Shown piece by piece: positions 1 to 7,932 of a stretch of DNA of 64,000 nt. A model generated the notes under the pieces. It was not told the origin of the DNA and ran no database searches. It worked only from the letters and a program-made list of their open reading frames with translations. This stretch comes from DASQFQ01 sp963805525 (GTDB lineage Bacteria > Actinomycetota > Thermoleophilia > Solirubrobacterales > Solirubrobacteraceae), in contig CAWDUT010000007.1 in assembly GCA_963805525.1 (NCBI GenBank), forward strand, positions 1-64,000, written 5' to 3'. Position 1 is the stretch's first letter; each line of letters begins with the position of its first letter. The position numbers and the translations under genes were made by a program.

Positions 1-1588
1 CGACGGGGACGCGGTCCTTGATCAGGTCGGCGGCGCGCTCGGCGACCGCGATCACGGGAGCGTTCGTGTTGCCGCCCGGGATGACCGGGAAGACGGACGC
101 GTCGCAGACGCGCAGGCCTTCGAGGCCGTGGATGCGCAGCTCGGGATCGACCACGGCGTCGGCGTCCTTGCCGATCCGGCAGGTGCCGACGGGGTGGTAG
201 ATCAGCTCGGCGCGCGAGCGCAGGTGGTCGTCGTAGTCCTGGTCGGTCTCGAGGTCGTCGCCCGGCTTGAGCGCCTTGATCATCTTGCGCTTCAGCGGGT
301 CCGTGCCCACGATCTTCTGGGCGAGGCGCATGCCGGCGATCATCGACCGCACGTCGTCGGGATGCTCGAGCGAGTTGGTGAGGATGCGCGGCTTGTCGCC
401 GGGGTCTGCCGAGCGCAGCTTCACCCAGCCGCGTGACTTGGCCGTCAGCAGCGTCGGTGCGATGACGAAGCAGTGGCCGTCGTATTCCTCCTGACCGTGG
501 TCCTCGAAGTACGCGGCGCCGACGTGGAACTGGATGTCGGCCGCCGGGAGGCCCGGGCGGGTGCGGACGAAGGCGACGGACTCGGCGACGGTCGAGGACA
601 GCGGACCGGTGCGGCGCAGGAGCCACTCGGCCAGGTTCTTCGGGGCGTCGGCCTTGTAGAGCGAGTGGGTGTCGGACATCTCCCACATCATCGTGAGGAA
701 CGGGTGGTCCTGGAGGTTGCGCCCGACGCCGCGCAGCTCGTGGGCGACCGGCACGCCGACCTCCTGGAGGTGCTCGGACGGGCCGATGCCCGAGAGCATC
801 AGGATCTGCGGTGAGTTGAAGGCGCCCGCCGACAGGATCACCTCGCGCCCGGCGCGCGCGACGCGCTCCTTGCCCCTGCGCTGATAGACGACGCCGGTCA
901 CCCGCGTGCCGCTCAGCTCGAGGCGCTGGACCTCGGCGCGGGTGATGACCTCGAGGTTGTCGCGCTTCATCGCCGGCCGCAGGTAGGCGTCGGCGCAGCT
1001 CCAGCGGCGGCCGTTCTTCTGGAAGGTCTGGAACATCCCGACGCCGTCCTGCTCCGGGCTGTTGTAGTCCGCCGAGCGCGGGATCCCGCACGCCTCGGCC
1101 GCCTGGATGAAGTCGGCGTTCACGTGGCGCGGCGAGCGCTGGTTCTGGATGTTGACCGGGCCGCCGACCCCGTGGTGCTCGGACGCCCCGCGCTCGTCGT
1201 TCTCGGCCTTGAGGAAGTACGGGCGCAGGCCATCCCAGCCCCAGCCGTCCGCGCCCTGCTCCTCCCACAGGTCGTAGTCGAGCGGCCGGCCGCGGACATA
1301 GAGCATCGCGTTCATCGAGCTCGACCCGCCGAGGGACTTCCCGCGCGGGAGGTAGAGCCGGCGGTCGTTGACGTGCGGCTCGGGCTCGGTGAAGTAGTCC
1401 CAGTCGAGCCTGGTGTGGAACTGCTCGGCGAACGCCGCCGGGATCTTGATGTTGGGGCTGCGGTCGGCCCCGCCCGCCTCCAGCACGATCACCCGCACCG
1501 ACGGATCCTCGGTCAGCCGGTTGGCGAGAACACAGCCGGCTGACCCGGCTCCGACGATGACGTAATCAGCACTGCTCTCGGTCGCCAT
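1..1588 (-). CDS. GMC-family FAD oxidoreductase (choline/alcohol dehydrogenase-like), C-terminus cut by window edge
   Basis: Flavoprotein expected to oxidise an alcohol to an aldehyde or ketone. The ATG start at 1588 opens with a Rossmann FAD motif (VIVGAGSAGCVLANRL, residues about 9-24). The GMC signature GGSSSMNAMLYVRG follows near residue 95. The C-terminal active-site region has HPVGTCRIG near residue 463 and GGNTNAP near residue 503, where the usual second catalytic residue is Asn. 529 codons are present; GMC proteins are about 530-560 residues, so only a few residues lie outside the window. The substrate cannot be told from sequence. It is divergent from the membrane protein at 1735. 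Confidence 0.93.
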   Translation of the reverse strand, partial: MATESSADYVIVGAGSAGCVLANRLTEDPSVRVIVLEAGGADRSPNIKIPAAFAEQFHTRLDWDYFTEPEPHVNDRRLYLPRGKSLGGSSSMNAMLYVRGRPLDYDLWEEQGADGWGWDGLRPYFLKAENDERGASEHHGVGGPVNIQNQRSPRHVNADFIQAAEACGIPRSADYNSPEQDGVGMFQTFQKNGRRWSCADAYLRPAMKRDNLEVITRAEVQRLELSGTRVTGVVYQRRGKERVARAGREVILSAGAFNSPQILMLSGIGPSEHLQEVGVPVAHELRGVGRNLQDHPFLTMMWEMSDTHSLYKADAPKNLAEWLLRRTGPLSSTVAESVAFVRTRPGLPAADIQFHVGAAYFEDHGQEEYDGHCFVIAPTLLTAKSRGWVKLRSADPGDKPRILTNSLEHPDDVRSMIAGMRLAQKIVGTDPLKRKMIKALKPGDDLETDQDYDDHLRSRAELIYHPVGTCRIGKDADAVVDPELRIHGLEGLRVCDASVFPVIPGGNTNAPVIAVAERAADLIKDRVPV

Positions 1589-1734
1589 GATGATCTCGCT
1601 CCCAGGTGTGACGTCAGCGGACGCGAGCCATCTTGGCGTGTCTTGGGTCACTTGCGCCCGCGGGGTGTCCTTCCTCATCGCGGACTTCAGCGGACACGCG
1701 CTCGTCCCGGCGACGACATGGGTAGGCCTCCCGG

Positions 1735-2511
1735 GTGCCCGACCTGCTCCTCGCCGCTGCGCTCGGCGCGTCGCTGGTGGCGGTCTCGACGATCGCGGCC
1801 GCCCGCTGGGGCCACGTCGTCGGCGGGGTGCTCAGCGCGTTCCCGCTGATCGTCGGGCCGGTCCTGCTGGTGGCGGCGGAGCGGCACGGGACGGCCTTCG
1901 CGGCGCAGACGGCCGCGGCGACGCTGCTCGGGCTGACCGCGCTGAGCGGCTTCGCGCTCGCCTACGCGCGCTCGGCGCGCCGGCTCGGCTGGCGCTCGAG
2001 CGTGGCGCTCGCGTGGCTGGCCGCGGCCGCGCTCGGAGCGCTGGCCGGGCGGGTCGAGGCGGGCGTCGCCGGCGGGCTGGTGGCCGCCACGGCCTCGCTC
2101 GCGTTCGCGCGCTGGGCGCTTCCGGCTCGGCGCTCCGCGACCGTGGCGGTTGCGGCGCCCCGCTGGGAGTTGCCGCTGCGCATGGCGCTCACCGCCGCGA
2201 TGATCGTCGGGATCAGCGCGGCCGCGGGCCGGTTCGGCCCGGCCGTGGCGGGCGCCCTGGCGGCGCTGCCCACCGTCGCATCCGTGCTCGCGGTGTCGAC
2301 GCACCAGCAGCACGGGGTCGACGCGGTACTCGACCTGCTCCGCGGCATGCTCGGAGGCATGGCCGCGTTCGTGCTGTTCTGCGCGCTGATCGGGCTCCTC
2401 GTGGAGCCGGCGGGCGTGGCCGCCGCGTTCGTCGTTGCGACCGCGGCGGCCGTGCTCGTCCAGGCGGGGCTCGGGAGGCAGGTCGCCTCCCGAGCGGTCG
2501 CCGGTACTTAG
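1735..2511 (+). CDS. multi-pass membrane protein, unknown function
   Basis: A 258-residue, very hydrophobic protein rich in Ala, Val and Leu with about eight predicted membrane helices and short charged loops. I recognise no catalytic motif; the repeated helix-pair pattern suggests a small transporter or integral membrane protein. The GTG start is supported by a TAGGCC hexamer at 1723-1728, six bases upstream, which is the leaderless arrangement seen elsewhere in this window. It ends one base before the stop of the convergent ferritin-like gene. Confidence 0.7.
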   Translation: MPDLLLAAALGASLVAVSTIAAARWGHVVGGVLSAFPLIVGPVLLVAAERHGTAFAAQTAAATLLGLTALSGFALAYARSARRLGWRSSVALAWLAAAALGALAGRVEAGVAGGLVAATASLAFARWALPARRSATVAVAAPRWELPLRMALTAAMIVGISAAAGRFGPAVAGALAALPTVASVLAVSTHQQHGVDAVLDLLRGMLGGMAAFVLFCALIGLLVEPAGVAAAFVVATAAAVLVQAGLGRQVASRAVAGT

Positions 2512-3501
2512 TTAGGCGCTGGCGAGCTCGCGCTCGGTGGCCTTGAGCACGCCGGCACGGGCCTTGTGGGCGCGCTCGTACGTGCGCACGGCCTTGATCC
2601 GGTCGTCGTCGGCCTTGCCGAGGGCGGTCTGGAGCTCGGAGACGGTGAGCTCGTCGTAGCCCGGCCACGGCTCGTCACCGCGGAGCGAGGTGATGCGCTC
2701 GGTGACCGTCGTGCGGTTCTGGTGCTTGCGCTCGTAGGAGTCGACCTTCGCGAGCTCGATCTGCGAGAGCTCGGAGAGCTTCGAGACGATCTCCTCGGCG
2801 GTCAGCTTGTCGTAGCCGGCGATCGCCAGATCGGACTCGGACGCCACGGCGCCCTTGACCTGGCCCTCGGCCTGCGCGACGCCCGGGACCTTGCGGGCCT
2901 GGCGCGTGGTGCGCTTGGCCTTCGTGGCCGTCTTGCGGGCGGCATCCGCGGCACCGGTCTTGGTGACGTCGTAGGACGGCTCGTCCTTGACGTCAGCGCC
3001 GACCACGGCAGCGGTGAGCTTCGGCAGCTCGCGCATGATCCGCTCGAGCATCTTCTCCTCGTCGGCGCGGATGGAGGCGGCGAGCTGCTCCGTCTCCTGG
3101 TCGCCGACGGAGCGGGCGAGCTGCTCGATCGCCGTGTAGGTCGCGATCTCGAGCGCCTCGGTGGCGCAGGCGTCCTTGGCGTTCTTGAGCACCTTCTCCT
3201 CGCCGCCGGAGCCGCGCAGGAGATCGAACGGGGTCTTGCCCAGCGCGAGCGTCTGGGCGACAGCGGTCTCGGCCAGGTCGACGATCGCCGTCAGCGGATC
3301 GGAGCGGCGGCCGAGGGCGTCGGCGCGGGCGGCGACGCGCTTGGCGTGATCGCGGGTCTCGCCCAGATGGGTCTCGAGGGCGGTGCGGTAGGTGCCGCGG
3401 GGCGTCATGGCGATCTGGGACTGCAACACGCGCACGAGGCCCAGCTCGTGGGCATGCGCTTCGGTGAGGTACTGCACAACCTTCTGCTCGGAACGACTCA
3501 T
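2512..3501 (-). CDS. ferritin-like domain protein with C-terminal tandem repeat
   Basis: A 329-residue protein. Residues 1-160 are helical (MSRSEQKVVQYLTEAHAHEL onward) and resemble DUF892/YciE-type ferritin-like proteins associated with stress. A Lys/Arg/Ala-rich linker (about 180-225) follows. The C-terminus holds two copies of one helical unit: GYDKLTAEEIVSKLSEL near residue 238 and GYDELTVSELQTALGKA near residue 287, each ending in a Tyr-Glu-(Arg)-basic stretch, as in DUF8129-type domains. The ATG at 3501 was chosen over an upstream in-frame start because GGAGG lies at the right distance. Iron binding is not proven. Confidence 0.8.
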   Translation of the reverse strand: MSRSEQKVVQYLTEAHAHELGLVRVLQSQIAMTPRGTYRTALETHLGETRDHAKRVAARADALGRRSDPLTAIVDLAETAVAQTLALGKTPFDLLRGSGGEEKVLKNAKDACATEALEIATYTAIEQLARSVGDQETEQLAASIRADEEKMLERIMRELPKLTAAVVGADVKDEPSYDVTKTGAADAARKTATKAKRTTRQARKVPGVAQAEGQVKGAVASESDLAIAGYDKLTAEEIVSKLSELSQIELAKVDSYERKHQNRTTVTERITSLRGDEPWPGYDELTVSELQTALGKADDDRIKAVRTYERAHKARAGVLKATERELASA

Positions 3502-3663
3502 GTAGTCGGCCTCCGTGAAATTGGGTGCGGATCTGGCCGTCTCCGTCACTCCGCGATTACGGCGAGCGAGTCCGTGCCAGCGATACAAAGAAGGCGCGCG
3601 GGGAACACCGGCGCGCCCTACTCCTCGCCCTACCCCACGCCGAAGCGGGGGCAAACAACGCAA

Positions 3664-3858
3664 TCAGGCCGCGACCGGCAGCCTGAGCTCGCTCTGCTCG
3701 AGCAGCGAGTCGAGCAGCACACGATCGAAGGCGCCGCGGAACGCCAGGTCGCGGCCGCCCATCGTGTCGATCAGCGACGCGCTCCCGTCGTCCTCGCCCG
3801 ACTGCCGGGGCTGGTCGAGGGAGTCGGCGTGCAGGGCCTGCTGGGCCCCGCGCGCCAT
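3664..3858 (-). CDS. possible small hypothetical protein
   Basis: A 64-codon frame with coding-like high third-position GC, ending SELRLPVAA. No family is recognised. The ATG at 3858 has no clear ribosome-binding site, and the frame stays open further upstream, so the start is unsure. It lies in the 635-base stretch between 3501 and 4137, where I otherwise see only a 7-bp inverted repeat (3593-3599 with 3611-3617) and no other gene. It may be spurious. Confidence 0.35.
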   Translation of the reverse strand: MARGAQQALHADSLDQPRQSGEDDGSASLIDTMGGRDLAFRGAFDRVLLDSLLEQSELRLPVAA

Positions 3859-4136
3859 GGGGAGGGGGAAGCGAATCCGCTCTCGCCCGAAAAGGCGACG
3901 CGTGTTCAGCAGAGAGGATCCCGTCCGGCGCCCATCAGGACGCCGCGGCGGGAGCATCAGCGTAGCGCCGCCCGACCCACCTGCCACAGAACTGACAGCG
4001 TCCGCTTGTCGGCTTGACGAGGCGGGGAAACTGTGTGACAGAGGGCAGGTCCGCGGGGCCCCGGGTGCAGGTGAGGACCGGAGCAGCATGGGCTGACTTC
4101 TTGTCTCGCTCACCACTCGCGACACGAGGAGCACCG

Positions 4137-4520
4137 ATGGGCGCCCGCGTGATCAGTATCCAGGGCCGGATCGACGCCGCCACGATCATCGAGTTCGAGC
4201 GGCAACTCGCCGGCTCGCTGCACGTCCACCGGATCGTGCTCGACCTCAGCGCCGCCACCGGGGTGCCTCCGCGCACGCGGTCGCTGTGGCGCGGTGCACT
4301 CCGGCGCGCGCTGTACAGCGGCGCGTCGCTCGCGGTCGTCGGCGCGAACCCGTCGGTGCGCAGCGCGATCGACGCATGCGCGCTCGAGCGCGTCGAGTTC
4401 CATCGCACCGCGAGTACCGCGCTCTCGGGCTGGGCTCCGGAGCGTGGCATGGTCATCGCGAGCGTCCGGGACCGGCCGGGCGGACCGTCCGGTCCGCCCG
4501 ACCACGCGGGAGCTGCCTAG
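4137..4520 (+). CDS. STAS-domain protein (anti-sigma factor antagonist-like)
   Basis: A 127-residue protein. The first 45 residues (RVISIQGRIDAATIIEFERQ, then IVLDLSAA) match the beta-strand/helix start of STAS domains such as SpoIIAA and RsbV. The conserved phosphorylatable Ser after the Asp-Leu-Ser strand is not obvious, so it may be a sensor or scaffold version. The start at 4137 has GAGGAG eight bases upstream; an earlier in-frame ATG at 4014 lacks this and adds a non-conserved tail. It overlaps the convergent SRPBCC gene by four bases. Confidence 0.65.
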   Translation: MGARVISIQGRIDAATIIEFERQLAGSLHVHRIVLDLSAATGVPPRTRSLWRGALRRALYSGASLAVVGANPSVRSAIDACALERVEFHRTASTALSGWAPERGMVIASVRDRPGGPSGPPDHAGAA

Positions 4521-4972
4521 CCCTCGCGCGGGATCTCACCGCGCCAGCCGCCGGACGCTCCGTGCGCCTCGACGAGGCCCTTGAAGCGTACGAGATCGCC
4601 CTGGACGCGCCGGTCGTCGAAGCCGAGCGCGCTGCCCAGCTTCTCCTTGACGCCGTCGGGCGCCCAGTCCATCTGCAACATGACGCGCGTGCGGTCGTCG
4701 GCGATCTTGTGGAAGGTCACGACGCCCGCGTTCTCCTTGCCGTCGACGTTGCGCCACGCGACGCGCTCCTCCGGCGTCTGCTCGGTGATCTCCGCGTCCC
4801 ACTCGTGGCGCGTGCCCCCGATCTCCGCGGTCCAGTGGAGGCGGCGATCGTCGAGCTGCCGGATCTCCTCGATTCCCTCCATGAACTCGGGAAACGTCTC
4901 GAACTGGGTCCAGCGGTCGTAGACGGCCGTGATCGGCGCCTCGACGTCGATCGACTGCTCAATCGTGTTCAT
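4517..4972 (-). CDS. SRPBCC-family protein (polyketide cyclase/COQ10-like)
   Basis: A 151-residue START-like fold beginning MNTIEQSIDVEAPITAVYDR, with WTQFETFPEFMEGIEEI and a C-terminal helix after GDLVRFKGLVEAHG. This is typical of stand-alone SRPBCC proteins that bind hydrophobic ligands in a cavity. The ligand is unknown. AAGGAG lies a few bases before the ATG. Confidence 0.85.
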   Translation of the reverse strand: MNTIEQSIDVEAPITAVYDRWTQFETFPEFMEGIEEIRQLDDRRLHWTAEIGGTRHEWDAEITEQTPEERVAWRNVDGKENAGVVTFHKIADDRTRVMLQMDWAPDGVKEKLGSALGFDDRRVQGDLVRFKGLVEAHGASGGWRGEIPREG

Positions 4973-5064
4973 CTTGCTCCTTCGGAAGCGTCTGAGTCAC
5001 GAGGAGTACGGGCCCGCGGAACCGGCGCGACCAGGCGCGGGTCCGATCCGAGACCCGGGGCGCG

Positions 5065-6174
5065 TCAGCCCGCGAGCGTGAGCTCCGTCGGGTCCCAGTC
5101 CTGCGGGAGCGCGGCGACGGGATCGAACCGGCTCGCGACGTCGACGAAGGTGGCGGTCTCGATCGAGGTCTCGGTGGCCACCATCGCATCGAGGACGTGC
5201 AGGCCGAGCCTGGCGTCGGTGCTGTGGGCGCGCCCGGAGCGGATCGCGCGCGCCATGTCCACGGCCCCGATGCCGCGGCCGTGGTCGCCGCCCGGGGCCG
5301 GGACGGACTCCCACGCCTCCTTGCCGCGGTTGACGCGGATCTCGCCCCCGAACGTGTTCGGATCGGGCGCGACCAGCGTGGCCTCGGCGCCGGTGATCTC
5401 GAGGACGCCCATCCGCTCGAGCGGTGTGTCGAAGCTGAACGTGGCCTGGGCCAGCGCGCCCGACGCGAACTCGTACAGGGCTGCGACGTAGGTGGAGACC
5501 GCCACCGGGATCTCCTCGCCGGCCCGTGGTCCCTTGCCGATGACCCGGGTCGGCGCCGCGCTGCTCCCGCGCGCGGCCACGCGGGCGACGGGGCCGAACG
5601 CCTGCGCGAGCGCGGTCAGGTAGTACGGGCCCATGTCGAACAGCGGCCCGGCGCCGGGCTGGTAGAGGAAGTCCGGGTTGGGGTGCCAGAGATGGGGCCC
5701 GCCGGACTGCATGACGACGAAGGCGGTGAGCGGCGTGCCGATGGAGCCGGCCTCCAGCATCCGGCGCATGGTCTGCAGGCCGGGCCCCAGGAACGTGTCG
5801 GGGGCGCAACCGAGCCGGAGGCCGGCCGCGTCCGCTTGCGCGACCAGCGCCTCGGCGGCCGCCAGGTCGAGCGCGATCGGCTTCTCGTTGAAGACGTGCT
5901 TGCCGGCGGCCAGGGCGGCGGACGCGACCTCCGCGTGGGCGGCAGGCACGGTGAGGTTGACGATCAGCTCGACGTCGTCGCGGGCGAGCGCCTGCTCGGT
6001 CGTCCCGGCGTCCGCCACCCCATGCCGCTCGGCCTGCGCCTGCGCGAGCTGCGGGTGAAGATCCGCGATGAAGCGGACGTCGAGATCGGGGTACCGAGCC
6101 ATGTTGGCGAGGTACTGGTCGCTGATCTTGCCGGCGCCCACGACGCCGACGCCGACCGGCCCGCTTGCGCTCAC
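5065..6174 (-). CDS. Gfo/Idh/MocA-family NAD(P)-dependent oxidoreductase
   Basis: A 369-residue sugar or inositol-type dehydrogenase. The N-terminal Rossmann fold has VVGAGKISDQYLANM (residues 10-25). The EKP motif at 97-99 holds the lysine that binds nicotinamide and acts in catalysis. A DMGPYYLTAL helix matches the substrate-binding domain. Its start overlaps the stop of the upstream TIM-barrel gene by four bases (ATGA), so the two are translationally coupled. Together they suggest a small sugar or cyclitol oxidation/isomerisation operon. The substrate is not evident. Confidence 0.92.
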   Translation of the reverse strand: MSASGPVGVGVVGAGKISDQYLANMARYPDLDVRFIADLHPQLAQAQAERHGVADAGTTEQALARDDVELIVNLTVPAAHAEVASAALAAGKHVFNEKPIALDLAAAEALVAQADAAGLRLGCAPDTFLGPGLQTMRRMLEAGSIGTPLTAFVVMQSGGPHLWHPNPDFLYQPGAGPLFDMGPYYLTALAQAFGPVARVAARGSSAAPTRVIGKGPRAGEEIPVAVSTYVAALYEFASGALAQATFSFDTPLERMGVLEITGAEATLVAPDPNTFGGEIRVNRGKEAWESVPAPGGDHGRGIGAVDMARAIRSGRAHSTDARLGLHVLDAMVATETSIETATFVDVASRFDPVAALPQDWDPTELTLAG

Positions 6175-6914
6175 CGCAGGCCCAGGCCGTGGGCGAAGGC
6201 GACGCTCGCCGCGAGGCCCTCGAACAGATCGCCGGCGTAGTCGTCGAACTCCAGCACCGCGAGCTCGGCGGCCGTCGCCGCTGCCACGATCTCCGCCACC
6301 GGCATCGCGCCCGCTCCCAGGGGCAGCTGCGCCGCATTGTCCTTGTCGATCGGGCCGTCCTTCAGATGCACCAGCCGCACGCGCTCGCCGAGGCGCCCGA
6401 GCAGCGCCACCACGTCCTCGCCTCCGACCGCGGCCCAGTACGTGTCGAGCTCGAACACCACCGCGGGCGGGAGCCGCTCGGCCAGCCGCTCCAGCGCCGA
6501 GCGCCCGCCGAGACGGCTCGCAAGCTCCCAGTGGTGGTTGTGGTAGCCGACTCGCAGCCCGTACGCCTCAGCGGCGTCCGCGGCCCGCACCAGCTCGTCC
6601 GCGACGGCGTCGACGCCCGGCTCGGAGCTCCACTGCTCCGGCGGGCTGTACGGGTGGACCACGGTCCGCGCCCCGATCGCCACGGCGGCCTCGAAGACGC
6701 GGTCGAGCTCGACGCCCGCGCCCACGCGCGCGTGGACGCTGGGCGCGCTCAGCCCGGTCGCGGCCAGCGCGTCGCGCAGCCCGTCCGGATCGCTGACGAC
6801 GTCGAACGGCTCCACCTGCGTGACGCCGAGCGATGCCAGCCGCGCCAGCGCGCCGTGCAGGTCGGCGGCGAGCGCGTCGCGGATCGAGTACAGCTGGACC
6901 GAAAGGCCGTCCAT
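6171..6914 (-). CDS. sugar phosphate isomerase/epimerase (xylose isomerase-like TIM barrel)
   Basis: A 247-residue protein of the IolE/IolI/xylose-isomerase-like AP endonuclease-2 fold. It begins MDGLSVQLYSIRDALAADL, which is typical of the family, and shows the strand ends YHNHHWEL, VVFELDTYW, RLVHLKDG and AVLEFDDY, which supply the His, Glu and Asp metal ligands. It probably isomerises or epimerises the keto-sugar handled by the coupled Gfo/Idh enzyme. A leaderless-type promoter lies directly upstream. Confidence 0.9.
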   Translation of the reverse strand: MDGLSVQLYSIRDALAADLHGALARLASLGVTQVEPFDVVSDPDGLRDALAATGLSAPSVHARVGAGVELDRVFEAAVAIGARTVVHPYSPPEQWSSEPGVDAVADELVRAADAAEAYGLRVGYHNHHWELASRLGGRSALERLAERLPPAVVFELDTYWAAVGGEDVVALLGRLGERVRLVHLKDGPIDKDNAAQLPLGAGAMPVAEIVAAATAAELAVLEFDDYAGDLFEGLAASVAFAHGLGLR

Positions 6915-6926
6915 GCCTGCACCGTA
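6915..6926 (-). promoter_or_regulatory. leaderless-type -10 hexamer for the TIM-barrel gene
   Basis: On the minus strand TACGGT is followed by exactly six bases and then the ATG at 6914, with no Shine-Dalgarno between. This matches the actinobacterial leaderless promoter layout (TANNNT ending about 6-7 nt before +1). Confidence 0.5.
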
Positions 6927-6950
6927 ATACCCGCGACGCTGTGAGCGCGC

Positions 6951-7325
6951 CTACGTGGCTGTGTCGTCGCCGTAGATGAAGATGCCGTGGATGACGTAGA
7001 TGCAGAGGAAGAAGACGGCCAGCGACCACCACGGGTTGGGTCCGCTGATCGAGAACAGGGCGGCGATCGCGCCGAGGCTGGCGCCGGCGATCGCGATCAC
7101 GCGGCCGAAGGTGTTGCCGTTGATGAGCGAGAAGCCGCCCAGGAGCTGGATGATCCCGAGCACGATCAGGACCCAGCCCATGGTGTTGAGGTCGCTGAAC
7201 ACGAACCGCTGGCCGTTGTGGAAGACGTTCGCGTTTCCAAGCGCGCCGATCCCGTAGACGATGTTCACCGTCCCGGCGAGCAGCAGCAGTACTGCGGCGA
7301 ATGTGGCTCGTCCGACTCCACGCAT
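6951..7325 (-). CDS. DUF7144-like four-helix membrane protein
   Basis: A 124-residue protein with four hydrophobic helices (residues about 8-28, 48-68, 75-93 and 98-117). It has the family-typical N-terminus with NIVYGIGAL and the Trp-rich third loop (GPNPWWSLAVF). The ATG at 7325 follows AAGGAGG. The function of the family is unknown. It lies downstream of, and in the same direction as, the membrane protein at 7357. Confidence 0.75.
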   Translation of the reverse strand: MRGVGRATFAAVLLLLAGTVNIVYGIGALGNANVFHNGQRFVFSDLNTMGWVLIVLGIIQLLGGFSLINGNTFGRVIAIAGASLGAIAALFSISGPNPWWSLAVFFLCIYVIHGIFIYGDDTAT

Positions 7326-7356
7326 CAGGTTCCTCCTTGGTTGGTTTGTCCTACGG

Positions 7357-7815
7357 TCAAGTCCGGCGCACGGCGTCGTCGACCACCGCGACGGCTGTCA
7401 CGTACGCGGCGTGTGTGCCGAGGCTGGTGGCCAGGACGTCGGCCGGCCAGCGCCACGGCGGCGGGGTGCGCCCGAGCAGCGGGAACAGCGTCAGGGTCGC
7501 GCTCATGAGCATGCCGCCGAACGCGGCGGCCGCCCACGGTTCGCGCAGCCGGCGATGCAGGAGCCCGTGCGCGATGCCGAACGCGGACCCGTATCCCCAG
7601 CGCAGCGCCAGGCCGAGCTCGTGGTCCTCGCGGTCGGTGACGTGGGGGAGGTGCATCACCGACGCGACGATCTGGCCGGGAACGAGCGAGTCGTCGTAGT
7701 CCAGCGGGCCGCGCCGGCGCTTGCGGAGCCGGTGCTCGGCCGCGTACGAGAGGGTCAGCGCCGTGGTGCCGGCCGCGCCGGCGACCACGCTGCGGACTGG
7801 CCAGGGAGGGCTCAT
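7357..7815 (-). CDS. hypothetical membrane protein
   Basis: A 152-residue protein with a hydrophobic N-terminal segment (VVAGAAGTTALTLSYAAEH, residues 10-28), a basic stretch RKRRRG, and two or three further helices. It resembles actinobacterial DUF1440/YagU-like small membrane proteins only loosely. The start at 7815 was chosen as the first ATG with coding-like composition; a far longer in-frame extension runs antisense through the DUF2252 gene and is not credible. Confidence 0.55.
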   Translation of the reverse strand: MSPPWPVRSVVAGAAGTTALTLSYAAEHRLRKRRRGPLDYDDSLVPGQIVASVMHLPHVTDREDHELGLALRWGYGSAFGIAHGLLHRRLREPWAAAAFGGMLMSATLTLFPLLGRTPPPWRWPADVLATSLGTHAAYVTAVAVVDDAVRRT

Positions 7816-7850
7816 GTGTACGCAGTCCACCGGCTGGCGGCGGCCCGCGC

Positions 7851-7895
7851 CTCGTCCGTTTCGGATGAACTGGGATCTCGTCCGTTTCGGGTGAT
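7851..7895 (+). repeat. 26-bp-period direct repeat in a divergent promoter region
   Basis: CTCGTCCGTTTCGG occurs at 7851-7864 and again at 7877-7890. Each copy is followed by RTGA, giving 18 bases with one mismatch at a 26-base period. It lies between the divergent genes starting at 7815 and 7933, upstream of the DUF2252 gene, and could be a pair of activator or repressor sites. Confidence 0.55.
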
Positions 7896-7932
7896 GCGTG
7901 CGGGCGCGGCTGGGCGTGGAATCGAGAGCGCC

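Noticed and set aside
1587..2546. A 319-codon plus-strand frame overlapping the membrane protein
   Set aside because: Arg-rich shadow composition; the GTG-start frame at 1735 encodes regular membrane helices.
4021..4040. GGGGAAACTG, similar to the shared stress box
   Set aside because: No GGATGG or -10-like hexamer at the expected distances on either strand, and the nearest gene (4137) has its own Shine-Dalgarno farther away. Not counted as a sixth site.
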